A stretch of DNA of 64,000 nt, from contig NC_067203.1 of the NCBI RefSeq assembly GCF_026262505.1, forward strand, positions 21,991,411-22,055,410. The letters run 5' to 3'. The translations under genes and the position numbers were made by a program. Shown here in pieces: positions 1-8,894 of this stretch (the stretch's first letter is position 1; every line of letters starts with the position of its first letter). Under the pieces are notes generated by a model. It saw only the letters and a program-made list of their open reading frames with translations, was not told the DNA's origin and searched no databases. Source of the DNA: Trichomonas vaginalis G3 (taxonomy: Eukaryota; Parabasalia; Trichomonadida; Trichomonadidae).

Positions 1-1
1 C

Positions 2-67
2 ATTGAAAATGTCAAGAAACAACTTCCACCACGAATGCCAAGAAGAAGAGTGAGAATAATGAAGTAA
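2..67 (+). CDS. C-terminal tail of an upstream Polinton gene (partial)
   Basis: An open frame enters from the left edge and ends at 67. The last residues are strongly basic (PPRMPRRRVRIMK). It lies just before the capsid-like gene, so it is probably a virion or DNA-binding protein of the same element, but the fragment is too short to identify. The separation of 27 bases from the next start codon shows tight gene packing. Confidence 0.45.
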   Translation: MENVKKQLPPRMPRRRVRIMK

Positions 68-94
68 ATAGATATTTTTATCCGAAGTAAATAC

Positions 95-1621
95 ATGCAG
101 AACGAACAGTTAAACGAATTTACTCCAGCAGAGCATATTCATCAGATTCGCTCATATTTCGATATCATAGACAATGCAGTTCAAATTGGTGACACTAATA
201 GAAAATATTCTGACGCAAAGATTCCATCACAACCTGGAACTGCTAAAGATAACACATGGGTAACATTCAATCTCTCACCTCCTGGTGAAAATATGTTGGA
301 CCTTTACAATACATTCATTACGTATAAAATGGAAGGTCAATTTATTGCAGATAAAGAAATTGGTTCAGGTTCCAATAAAACAAACTCACCAGGATTTTGG
401 ATTGGTTTCGATGACGCTTTCTATGCAGTTGCTGGATATCAAATCCTTGCAAATGGTCGTATCGTATATTCTCAAGACAACGCACGAGAAGAAGCATATA
501 TAACTTCAAACTCACAAACTACCGAACAAATAAAGAAAGTAGATGTTTTCTCAAAGACTCGACATGAAGATGTATGGAGTCATTCGGGAACATGCAGAAC
601 AGGACAAATTGTTAGTGGTCCAATTACAGCAGGAAAATCATTTGATTTTAAGCTTCGTTTAAGAATTCCTGTTAGAAAGTTTTTACCATTAGAAGCTATA
701 AGATTTATTCCTGCATTTGCTGGTAACATTCAGCTTAAAGTAAAGTTCAGTAGCGACGCATTACAATGCACATCTATATCTGTAAATGATATCATTGCTT
801 TCAATCCAACTCTTAAAGTTGCATTTGCTTCAGATTCAAATCCACCGACAAATAAATTTGTTCCATGGAATGAACCATTCACTATGATAACGAAGGCAAT
901 AGAAGCTAGTGGAACAGTTACTATTACAACTGTAACCCAGCAACTATTTCGAACAAAGATGGATTTTAATGAATGTTTCATTCATCCAAAGTCATTCTCT
1001 TTAGACCCTAACATTTATACAGAACTTGTAGAACATTATACAAACGAGGCTTTATGTTTTCCTGTTAAAGTTATGGATTGGATTCCTATGGACGGTTCAT
1101 TCTCAAAGAATACAGATAGTTCAAGTGCAACATTTACAGCAGCTTATACGCCTATTAATGTTAAAAGTATTTGGGCACTATTTAGAAAGAAAGACAACTA
1201 TTATGTTAATTTTGAGAACCCTAAGTTTAAATATCTTCAGCTTTCCATGGGAGCTTATGGAAATATGCCTGCAGAACCTGAAAAATCATATGGACCTGTA
1301 TTTTATGAAATGGTTGCGAACGCTTGCAATACAAACAATGATATGATTGGATTTAATGAAGATGTTATGAGGTCATTGGTGGATGATGGTAGTGTGGAAC
1401 ATAAATGGGATAGCTATGACAACACACATTTCTTATGTGGTTTTCCAACAGAAGTGGACTTTTGCTTCCAGCAAGGTCAAACATCTACTGCTCCAATAAC
1501 ATACAAATTGTCTGTTAAAGGACCTATTGAACTAGCAACTGAAAACGTACCAAAGCCACTTATTGGATTTATGAGGGATTGTTGCTTTGCCATTCAGGTG
1601 CGTGCTAATGGAATCCCATAA
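95..1621 (+). CDS. Putative double-jelly-roll major capsid protein of Polinton A
   Basis: A 508-residue protein with no signal peptide or membrane segment. Its length and beta-rich composition fit Polinton major capsid proteins, which form the trimeric hexon-like capsomer. A mid-protein stretch around residues 190-225 (LPLEAIRFIPAFAGN, then alternating hydrophobic strands) and a C-terminal strand-rich region fit the double-jelly-roll layout. The start is the first ATG after an ATTTTTATCCGA motif at 72-85. It is the largest gene in the visible part of A and is followed at once by small virion-type genes. The capsid call comes from layout, length and family context, not from a decisive motif; a structure prediction or profile search would settle it. 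Confidence 0.6.
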   Translation: MQNEQLNEFTPAEHIHQIRSYFDIIDNAVQIGDTNRKYSDAKIPSQPGTAKDNTWVTFNLSPPGENMLDLYNTFITYKMEGQFIADKEIGSGSNKTNSPGFWIGFDDAFYAVAGYQILANGRIVYSQDNAREEAYITSNSQTTEQIKKVDVFSKTRHEDVWSHSGTCRTGQIVSGPITAGKSFDFKLRLRIPVRKFLPLEAIRFIPAFAGNIQLKVKFSSDALQCTSISVNDIIAFNPTLKVAFASDSNPPTNKFVPWNEPFTMITKAIEASGTVTITTVTQQLFRTKMDFNECFIHPKSFSLDPNIYTELVEHYTNEALCFPVKVMDWIPMDGSFSKNTDSSSATFTAAYTPINVKSIWALFRKKDNYYVNFENPKFKYLQLSMGAYGNMPAEPEKSYGPVFYEMVANACNTNNDMIGFNEDVMRSLVDDGSVEHKWDSYDNTHFLCGFPTEVDFCFQQGQTSTAPITYKLSVKGPIELATENVPKPLIGFMRDCCFAIQVRANGIP

Positions 1622-1698
1622 TAAGATTAGATGACTATAACTTAGCTACGGACGACAGTGAGGAATAAAGGATGAACGTTTATTTTTAAAGCTTATAA

Positions 1699-2157
1699 AT
1701 GAGTTCTTCATCAAGCTCTCGTGAACCTTCACCATCTATGAAACAAACTTTACCAAACGATTATGGAGCACCTATTGAATATTTCTTACGAGCTGCACAA
1801 TGGCAAAGAGCAGTCTCACCAAGGTTAGGTGTTCCACCAGCTCCTGTCAAAAATAGCATTTGGTCAAGTCCTTATATAAAATATGGTCTCCCACTAGGTT
1901 TGCTAGCTACAGCAGGAGCAGTAATGATGTTGAAAAGAAATAAAGCAAATGTTGTAAATAATACTGAAGTAGCTGAAGTTAAACAAACTCCGACACCATC
2001 GCCAAAACCAACGCCTTCACAAACAACACCTTCAATGACTCCTGAACCTATGGAATTACAAACTCCTGTTCAAAAGTCAACTCCAAAACCGACTCCAACA
2101 TTTAAACCAGAACCTACACCACAAATAAATCGTAAAACTCCTGCGTTTCCTTACTGA
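1699..2157 (+). CDS. Small single-span membrane protein with Pro/Thr-rich tail
   Basis: A 152-residue protein. A Ser-rich N-terminus is followed by about 45 ordinary residues, one hydrophobic segment near residues 56-75 (YGLPLGLLATAGAVMML), a short basic stop-transfer stretch (KRNK) and a tail dominated by Pro, Thr and Lys with repeated TPxP units. It sits directly behind the capsid-like gene, so a minor virion or membrane-associated role is reasonable. I recognise no family. The low-complexity tail could act as a spacer or be glycosylated; both are inference. Confidence 0.6.
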   Translation: MSSSSSSREPSPSMKQTLPNDYGAPIEYFLRAAQWQRAVSPRLGVPPAPVKNSIWSSPYIKYGLPLGLLATAGAVMMLKRNKANVVNNTEVAEVKQTPTPSPKPTPSQTTPSMTPEPMELQTPVQKSTPKPTPTFKPEPTPQINRKTPAFPY

Positions 2158-2205
2158 AAAAATAACGTTATTTTTATTTAATATTAAAATTTTTATTTGA
2201 TTGAA

Positions 2206-2442
2206 ATGACGACTAAAGTCACTGAAGCAATGAAACAAAAGTTTTTGGTAGAATACATTAAATCAGGAATTATTCCAGAAGGTTTTTACATTCATACTAT
2301 GAAGGATGGTAGAGTTCAGTTTAGAAAGATAAAGCAACCATTAGATAAAGAAGGAATTTTGAGAAAGATTAAACTTCATGAGGACAACATTGCTGAACTT
2401 AAGAAGAAGTTAGAAGAGTTGGAGAAAGGAAGAGAGTTATAA
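2206..2442 (+). CDS. Small coiled-coil protein
   Basis: A 78-residue protein starting at the ATG at 2206. The last third (about residues 50-76) is a charged heptad-like helix rich in Leu, Lys and Glu, ending KKKLEELEKGREL. The middle holds a short strand-rich stretch. No family is recognised. It ends just before the GGTGA palindrome at 2458. From its last codons onward the DNA is nearly identical to the same place in Polinton B, although the gene upstream there is unrelated. Confidence 0.5.
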   Translation: MTTKVTEAMKQKFLVEYIKSGIIPEGFYIHTMKDGRVQFRKIKQPLDKEGILRKIKLHEDNIAELKKKLEELEKGREL

Positions 2443-2457
2443 AGCAATGAATTCAAC

Positions 2458-2508
2458 AGGGTGAAAAACAGGTGAAAAAAGAGGTGAGATCTCACCACTT
2501 CACCTAAA
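2458..2508 (+). repeat. Iterated GGTGA palindrome (copy 1)
   Basis: Two GGTGA repeats lead into the perfect palindrome GGTGAGATCTCACC at 2483-2496 and a closing CTTCACCTAAA. It lies between two genes of Polinton A. Four more copies occur in the window, in Polintons B and C2. Confidence 0.8.
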
Positions 2509-2604
2509 TTTATTTTTGTGCTATGTTTTCATACGTGTGAGGGTGGTGATATCATTTATTTTTTATTTTATTTTTTAAAATTATTTTTATTTTATTTGGA
2601 TGTA

Positions 2605-2889
2605 ATGACAGAACAAAAGCAACTCATACAAATCAAAACATATAACAAACATATATTTAAACATTTATTCTTCCTTCCTGAGCATAACATGTTCTTTCAA
2701 ATACATCCGAGACCAGTTGACTTTTCATTGACTGTGTATAAAGATAGAAATAGTTATATCATTAAACCATACGATGACGAAGGTAAGTTATGTAAATTGT
2801 ACGTTAAGAAGTTAGAGAAAGTTTATGGCTTCAAGTATGACTACAATAGGGTTAACACTGATGATGAAGATATTGAGGAAAATTTATGA
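2605..2889 (+). CDS. Terminal small protein of Polinton A, paralogous to that of B
   Basis: A 94-residue soluble protein starting at the ATG at 2605, after a long T-rich leader. It is clearly related to the gene at 23571-23891: both share an N-terminal block (KTYNKHIFKHLFFLPEHNMF here, ITNYNGHEFKNLFFVPREN there), a Tyr/Lys-rich middle and an acidic tail. It is the last gene before the terminal repeat in both elements. The function is unknown. Its conserved place at the end of the element makes an early or regulatory role possible, which is inference. Confidence 0.6.
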   Translation: MTEQKQLIQIKTYNKHIFKHLFFLPEHNMFFQIHPRPVDFSLTVYKDRNSYIIKPYDDEGKLCKLYVKKLEKVYGFKYDYNRVNTDDEDIEENL

Positions 2890-2920
2890 GAACATTAGTG
2901 AAGTTGTTAGTGAGAACGAT

Positions 2921-3078
2921 AGTGAGGTGAAATTGTTGGCGGCTTTGTAAATATTTAAGGTTAAGTTAGTTTTTGTGTTCATGTTGTAAAATATACGTTA
3001 ACGGTTTTGTAAAGTGTCAAATTCACAAGTACTGGGTAAGGTGGAACGCAGTGCCACCATACCCAAGACTTGTATACT
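2921..3078 (+). repeat. Right terminal repeat of Polinton A (158 bp)
   Basis: This stretch is the inverted match of 23394-23551; both are 158 bp and end in AGTATAC read outward-in. The inner 100 bases are nearly identical and the outer 40 have diverged. The tip contains a hairpin at 3034-3064 with arms GGGTA/TACCC and GGTGG/CCACC. Confidence 0.85.
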
Positions 3079-3081
3079 AAC

Positions 3082-4083
3082 TTATGTTTCATCAGACTCT
3101 TCAGCCAGCTTTTCTGCATTCGTTGCATCTGCACGTAATGTCAAAAAGTCCATTGCTAAATAGAAGTTCTCAAAATTCTGTGGATTGTCAAAATAGCTTC
3201 CAACTTTTGCACATGCGCGTAAAACATGCACAGCGCACCAACTGAGCTGCGCAAGAGGAAATCCGTCCTCAATTGCGCGAGCAATGTTTAGCGCACAGTC
3301 AGCGCTCCAATGCTGTGGATCCAGGTGCGCAAACTCACAGAATTTCACCAAACATTCTTGAATTTTTTCAGATGTCTGAGGGTTCACTAAAAAATAGCAA
3401 AAGGGGAAAATTGTGTTTTGACTTGTTTTCATTGTTACTGCAAACAATTGGATCTTTCCTTTAATTAAAGAATGAGTGGAATCGACGTGGAGAGGGTTAT
3501 CAATGCTATGCACCAATTCTTTTGCAGCAAAAGGTGCATATATGATTGTAAACTCGGAAAAATCTCCATTGTAATCAAATTGAACGAGATCATCTGGGCA
3601 CTCTTCCTGTAAATTATTCAAAAATGCTTCCAAAGAAGTGTAAGGATCGTTTGATAATCTTTGTGCAATAATCTCATCAAGGCGATAAAATTTGTGCTTT
3701 AAAGCATCAGTAGACTGCGCGAAAAGTTTCATCGTTTCTTTGTTATTCGTATCAATTCCGAACTTATCAAAAAATGCTTTTTGAGCAAGAAATTGCTTTC
3801 CACCGTTTTTAATATAAAGTTCGATCCATTTTTGATAAAATTTACTCGCGTAATGTGAACCCATTTCAACTCCTATATGATGGCAATGTTCTTCATTAAC
3901 TTTGCTTATAGTAAACACTCCATTTTGTTCTTCAACCCTAAATTTTGCCTTGCATAGGGGATACGAACATGAATAAGTGACATATTGCTTTGGAGATCCC
4001 GTTCTTCTTCTGTATGGGACACCGCCCTTGACTTCCTGTTTAATACCAAAAGCAATAAGCTCCTCTAAGTCCACCGAAATCAT
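3082..4083 (-). pseudogene. MULE-type transposase, N-terminal part, truncated
   Basis: A 333-residue reading from the ATG at 4083. An N-terminal zinc-binding module near residues 38-70 (CSYPLCKAKF followed by HCHH) is of the FLYWCH/WRKY-GCM1 type that precedes many Mutator-like transposases. The catalytic core begins with HVDSTHS, the first Asp of the DDE set. The second is in WSADCALNIARAIE, and CAVHVLRAC is the usual C/H motif after it. The third acidic residue and the C-terminal third are absent: the frame runs into a stop exactly where the Polinton A terminus begins. The gene looks cut by that insertion. No MULE terminal repeats were identified. Confidence 0.7.
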
Positions 4084-4122
4084 AAAAATGAAGTGATTTT
4101 GAAAAGAGTTAACAAAATTCAA

Positions 4123-4599
4123 ATCACATCAAAAACAAAAACACATAAAAAATATTTTATTATACTCATTCGAAATTAAAAATAATAAAATTTATATATA
4201 TTAATTTCATTAAATCAAGGTTAAAAATCTCACCGGAAAAATAACCTCAGTGTGATAAATTTATCACCGGAAAAATTTACAATAAGGTTAATACCGAAAA
4301 TATCGAAAAATCAACATTTAAGGTTAATTTAAGAGTATGCACTTTTGTCACCTACTCTGATTTTAAGTACTTTCTCTGAAATTTTCATATTTGATATTTT
4401 TTTATTGTTTTTATAGAAGTATATATAGCGTAAAAGGAATTAATGATAGCATATTCATTATTTTCTAAGAGATGTAATAGAGTAGGGGTAATTTTAGCTA
4501 AAAGTGACACACCCGTGAAGGGTGTGATTACCGATCGGTAATTTCGACAGTTTAGAATTTAAAATTTTTTATGGAACTGTTGCGAGTTTCATAAAGAAT
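4123..4599. other. AT-rich spacer between the MULE gene and Polinton C1
   Basis: No gene is seen. The motif TCACCGGAAAAAT occurs twice and AAGGTTAA three times between 4200 and 4335; they could be remnants of a transposon end. AGTATGC at 4334-4340 resembles the AGTATAC tips of Polintons A and B and is a candidate edge of C1. Two hairpins sit at 4508-4542. Confidence 0.5.
4508..4542. repeat. Two adjacent palindromes
   Basis: CACACCC and GGGTGTG form a 7-bp stem with a 5-base loop (4508-4526). The perfect 16-base palindrome ATTACCGATCGGTAAT follows immediately (4527-4542). They lie about 60 bases downstream of the C1 integrase end. Confidence 0.8.
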
Positions 4600-5992
4600 T
4601 TAAGGAATATAAGCAAAGATTTGAATCAAAATCTTAGACCTAAGCCGCTTGCTAAAGTAACTAATTTTAAAATTCATGAGCCCCGAATTAATTTGTTCAC
4701 GTTTAACATCATTCAACTTTTCCATTTGCTTTCTAATATATTCCCATTCTTTTGAAATATCATTTTTCATTTCCACTGGTTTCATGTTTATAGTTCTATG
4801 CCATGTATTATTGTAATAATATACTAACTGCTGTATGATGGAGTCATGATTTCCATCCCAGTATATCTGACCGTTAACCCCTAACGCATCTCTAAGAGTT
4901 CTCATTACCGCATCAACTATTTTATTATGAAACGTATATGGAGAGGATGAAAAGAAAAAATTAATTTGTGGGAAATAATGAGTCATAGCTGCCTGAAATC
5001 CTTTATCACCATCACCTGATATTATCTACTCTTTCATGATCTAGTAAGTATTGTATAGCTCTTCTTGTTTCCTGTTCTGTTTTCCCTTTCACTGGAATGC
5101 AATATAAATATCTAGTGTTAATGTTAATGGCAAATAAATAAGTAACTTTTCCTTTTGAATATTCCAGATGATCGATTTCGTATGAATATGGATATGGAGC
5201 AAATGAAGGGCGACTAAATTTTTCCTTTAACGGTTGAATTTTCGGGTCAATTGGTTTATTTAATATCTTGAAATCCTTTTTAAAATCTTTTTGCTTCTTT
5301 AATGTTTGAAATGGATATAATAAAGTGAATGATGAAGGATTAACTGAAGGAGGAGGCGGTACTGTCGTTGGAGGTTTTGGTGTTGCAAGTGGTTTAATTT
5401 TATCTGCTTTGATTTTGGATTTCATTCCCCCCTTCATTAATTCTGGATGTATTCTATTCATTTGTTTTAAATATGCTGTATATAAAGGTTTGATATACTT
5501 TCCCGCTTCGAGTTTATGTTGAAGGATGAATTCCAAAAGTTGATCTTCATTTAAAAGTCGGGCTGAATATGGTTTAACTAATGAATCATAAATTAAAGCT
5601 TGTGCTTCATTTATGGTCTGAAGGACCTGGGCGTTTTGCACCTTTTGTTTTTGTTCCTTTGGCTTTTGCGGCTCAGGATTATATAATTTATATAATTCAT
5701 CAATATCTTCTTCTGTTAATACTTTATTTTTGAAATCTTTCAACTGTTTAAGTTGTGATTTAGTTTTTCCCTTTGAATATTCATTATTTTTAATTTTGTC
5801 TTTAATTTTAGAAATTATTCTATCATGATATTTCAAAATTTCATTTTTATAATATGGATAATAATATTCCATATCATCACCCGTTATATTGTTATCATAT
5901 TTTTGGAGATATGCTTTTAAATCATAATAATCAAGAAAATTTTGATTAAATACTAAATCATCAATTAAATTTTTTAAATCTACGCTATTCAT
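4600..5992 (-). pseudogene. Polinton C1 retroviral-type (rve) integrase, broken
   Basis: A long lysine-rich N-terminal region with a proline run (PPTTVPPPPSVNP) precedes an rve core. The first catalytic Asp is in YEIDHLEYSKGK, followed by the strand FAININTRYLYCIPVKGK. Downstream is the typical helix region around YYYNNTWHRTINMKPVEM. Integrases of this type insert Polintons and make 5-6-bp target duplications. The gene is broken and is given here only as a span. Its neighbour on the same strand is the polymerase, a usual Polinton pairing. Confidence 0.75.
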
Positions 5993-6116
5993 TTATATAA
6001 AAATAAAATAAATGTTTAAGGGTGCCCACCTCTTTGAATCATAGTATCAAAGCCATTATTAAGGTTCCTTTTGTCTCTTCTGTGGCATTTCATTAAGAAT
6101 AAAATTTTAAATTGTA

Positions 6117-7580
6117 TTAAATAAATGGCATACAACATCCATTTTCACAACATACAGCCTTAGTGTGTGCTCCTGTTAATGCAGTCTTACCAATTGTTAA
6201 GCGAGTCATTGACCCATTTTTAAGTTGTAAATTAATATTCTGACCATCAAATATCACTTTATCATTTATTATATCCAAATAATTTTTAGGTGTTAATTGT
6301 TTATTTTGTCGTAAACTAACACCTTTCATTTTTTGTGCAATCTTTTTAAAATCACTTCCATCAATTGAACCATTGAATGATGTATAACACTTAGGACATA
6401 AAGCAACCATGTTATCGCCTTGTTTCTCAATTGCTAAACCCAATAACTTCTTCTCATGTGCTTTTTCTTCAGCTTTATTCTTTAATTTAGGTTTAAATTT
6501 CTCATCAAAACAGAAGAAATCAAAAGGTGCGAATTTGAAAATGTTTTTATCATAAAATTGTTTATCGGTAACAATTGCTTGAAATGCTTGAGTGTTAGGA
6601 AGATTTGGGTCGCCAGCGATTGCCCAATAAGATGAATCAGTATCACCTTCAATGAAATGAAAACGATTAACATCCATGCATTTATACATAAAATCATAAA
6701 TGAAAACCAAATACCAGTATTTAGCATTATCTAAAGTGCAGAATGCCTCTTGTAAACATGTATCACATCTATAAAATCTATCTTTAAGCATCACTTGATA
6801 TGTATCTTCACCTATTTCTCTTATGTTTTTAAACTTATTTGACATACATGCAACGCGTGCCTTCTGTGCATTCGTTATTTTAGTCTTTGCGTAATTTTGT
6901 GTATTCATTGCATCGTAACCATATGATCCATTAAGCGAAATCTTGCAAAATAAACTTTTTCCTTTATTTCCTTCTAATTCAGCCTTTTGTCTTTCGTTCA
7001 TAAATTTGTTCGCAAATTCATTAAAACAAGTGTTTTTCGTAAATGTTAAAATTGATTGAATGTCATCAATGATAAAATGAAATCTGTCTATTAGATACCA
7101 AAGATAATAAGAAGAAAATGGTTGATATTGGTTGTGTGTTGATGCTAACTGAGTTAATTTCCTCTGTTTCTGGTCAACCGGTAGATTGTTTGATTTCATG
7201 TAATTATACATAAAACTGCCAATTGTTTTTTCATCTGTGATAATATCTAAGTTTCTTATTATCGGTAAAAAGTTTATGTAATCATTAATGTATTTTTCAT
7301 CAATGTGACCCTTTACTTCAGCCACGAATAAAGTATTTTTTCTTAATTATTCCCAATGCTTTTGCTTTCTTTGTTGCTGTATCACAAATGATAACACCAT
7401 TCAATCTTCCCGGCATATACATTTTATGGTCAGTATATTGAATGAAATCATGAGGATTAGATGAAAATGATGAAGGATATAATGAATTAAAGTCAACTCC
7501 AACGAAATGAGTCATAATGTTGGAAGTGTCCTCATTTGATACAGTTTTAGTTTCTGGACTATATGAAAGTTTATTAATGT
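6117..7580 (-). pseudogene. Polinton C1 protein-primed DNA polymerase B, broken and partial
   Basis: Family B polymerase motifs are plain: motif A (DFNSLYPS), motif B (KISLNGSYGYDAM) and motif C (EGDTDSSYWAI). A C-terminal region has cysteine pairs (CPKCYTSFNGS). The enzyme replicates Polinton DNA from a protein primer. The N-terminal exonuclease part is hidden by the assembly gap and the visible part is broken. The gene ends close to the divergent integrase leader. Confidence 0.8.
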
Positions 7581-7680
7581 NNNNNNNNNNNNNNNNNNNN
7601 NNNNNNNNNNNNNNNNNNNNNNNNNNNNNNNNNNNNNNNNNNNNNNNNNNNNNNNNNNNNNNNNNNNNNNNNNNNNNNNN
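7581..7680. other. Assembly gap of 100 Ns
   Basis: Exactly 100 N characters, the usual placeholder for a gap of unknown size. The left flank codes for polymerase B on the minus strand. The right flank codes for the end of a primase-helicase on the plus strand. Adjacency across it should not be trusted. Confidence 0.98.
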
Positions 7681-7891
7681 AAACATTGTTAGAAGCAAAA
7701 CAAGAGTGTATATGAACTGTTCATAGATGAAACTGACTTTGTGTCATTAGATGAAGGTCATTGTACGATTCGTATAAACAATATTGTCAAGAATATGGTT
7801 ATATGGCAGCTTCTAAACGAACATTCTTGGCAAATGTCAAAAGTCTTTTAGATGTTCAGAATGGTGTAATACAAAGAAAATTTTTCTGAGT
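7681..7891 (+). pseudogene. C-terminal tail of a D5-like primase-helicase (partial)
   Basis: The frame ending at 7891 carries CQEYGYMAASKRTFLANVKS, close to the winged-helix tail of poxvirus D5-type and phage primase-helicases, where a Tyr-x-x-Cys helix precedes a Lys-Arg-x-Phe helix. The rest is hidden by the gap. SF3 helicases of this kind are found in some Polinton relatives and virophages. With so little sequence the call is tentative. Confidence 0.4.
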
Positions 7892-7927
7892 AAATTTTAA
7901 AAAAATATTTTTTATCCGATAGAAAAG

Positions 7928-8345
7928 ATGACGAAATTCATCTCAGTAAATAAGTACATGACAGAAGTCAAAGATAAGTTAGCTCCATTCGCATATTTGA
8001 ATGTTTACTTCTACAATTTGAAAAGTCTACATTTGACAAAATTTGGAACATTGCACCAGTTAAGTTTGCTGTTGTTAGAAAAAAGTGGTGCAACTTTTGA
8101 AGACTTATACATTGACGGTATGTGACAGTCAAAGAAAATTTTGACAGAAAGTTCTCAAAACTCGAAGAAGGTAAAGCATACAAACTTGTTATACCTTATG
8201 AACCAAAGAAAGCAGACGACTATGAATATTATGAGTCTAAGATAGTTGAAGTTCAAGGTAAAATTGGGTAAAAAGATTTAGAGTCTAAGCCAGTGTTTAC
8301 TCCTAAAGAGGAAAGAACATTGACATTGACCCAGAAAATGTTCTA
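7928..8345 (+). pseudogene. Hypothetical Polinton C2 protein, broken
   Basis: The start at 7928 follows a TTTTTTATCCGA motif (7905-7920) like that before the capsid gene of Polinton A. The first part is a soluble, aromatic-rich reading (TKFISVNKYMTEVKDKLAPF); the rest is lysine-rich. It lies between the primase-helicase tail and the ATPase, so a replication role such as single-strand binding is possible but not shown. No family is recognised, and the gene looks broken. Confidence 0.45.
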
Positions 8346-8367
8346 AAAATAAAATTTTATTTTTTAC

Positions 8368-8815
8368 ATGTCAAATTTCTTTTTCTCTGGAACTGGTTCA
8401 GGTTCTTTCTTCTCTTCTTCTACTTTCTTTTCTTCTTTTCTCTCTTCTTCTTTTCTGGTGGAGTTATGTCAAATTTGGCGCAACCATATTTATGTAAAAG
8501 TTCTTTGTCCTTTAATAGCTCATCTATTCTGTTTTCTATTTCATCTTCAAGAACAGCGCATGTGTCTTCTTTGCATTCTAAGAAGTTTTGTTGGACTTTC
8601 ATCTCTCCAAGAGGCTCATCTCTGTCAACAAGTCTGTCATTGACAAATTTTAAGACTGCTCTGCTTAATTTTTATGTTCTTGTCATATTCCCAGAAACAG
8701 AACTTTAGAAACAAATTCACCTTTCTTGTTTACACTATGTAAGATTTTATGGTCGACAGATGTTTTAGAGTCAAAAAGCTTGTCTCGAATATAGATAGCG
8801 AAATCACTAGACATT
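8368..8815 (-). pseudogene. Hypothetical charged Polinton C2 protein, broken
   Basis: A minus-strand reading begins at 8815 (MSSDFAIYIRDKLFDSKTS). Its C-terminal end is a run of Lys, Arg and Glu (PPEKKKREKKKRK), coded by the pyrimidine-rich tract at 8395-8460. The basic tail suggests DNA binding or nuclear targeting; this is inference. The gene appears broken and no family is recognised. It is divergent from the ATPase. Confidence 0.4.
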
Positions 8816-8894
8816 TTCTAAAAGATAAAAATTTTAATTTTTCTAAAAATATGTTAGAAAAAAAAGTTTGCTGACATTGACAAGAAATTTGAGA

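Larger units (their letters stand above)
1..3078 (+). mobile_element. Polinton/Maverick A, right-hand part
   Basis: This is the right end of a Polinton whose left part lies outside the window. It holds a major-capsid-like gene, a short membrane protein, a coiled-coil protein and a terminal small gene, all on the plus strand. It closes with a 158-bp terminal repeat that matches, inverted, the left end of the element starting at 23394. Reading frames in the visible part look whole, so it seems young. It abuts a truncated MULE-type transposase gene, suggesting insertion into that gene. Family assignment rests on the capsid-like gene and the shared terminus; no polymerase or integrase of this copy is visible. 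Confidence 0.75.
4334..7580 (-). mobile_element. Polinton C1 fragment (integrase and DNA polymerase)
   Basis: Minus-strand integrase and protein-primed polymerase B genes identify a Polinton. The left edge at 4334 is inferred only from an AGTATGC tip. The right side runs into the assembly gap. Both genes are broken, about once or twice each in the visible part, so the copy is partly decayed. It is probably not the same copy as C2, which has its own integrase on the other strand. Confidence 0.65.

Noticed and set aside
2921-3078. An LTR or retroviral origin for the terminal repeats
   Set aside because: They are inverted, not direct, and no reverse transcriptase is present.
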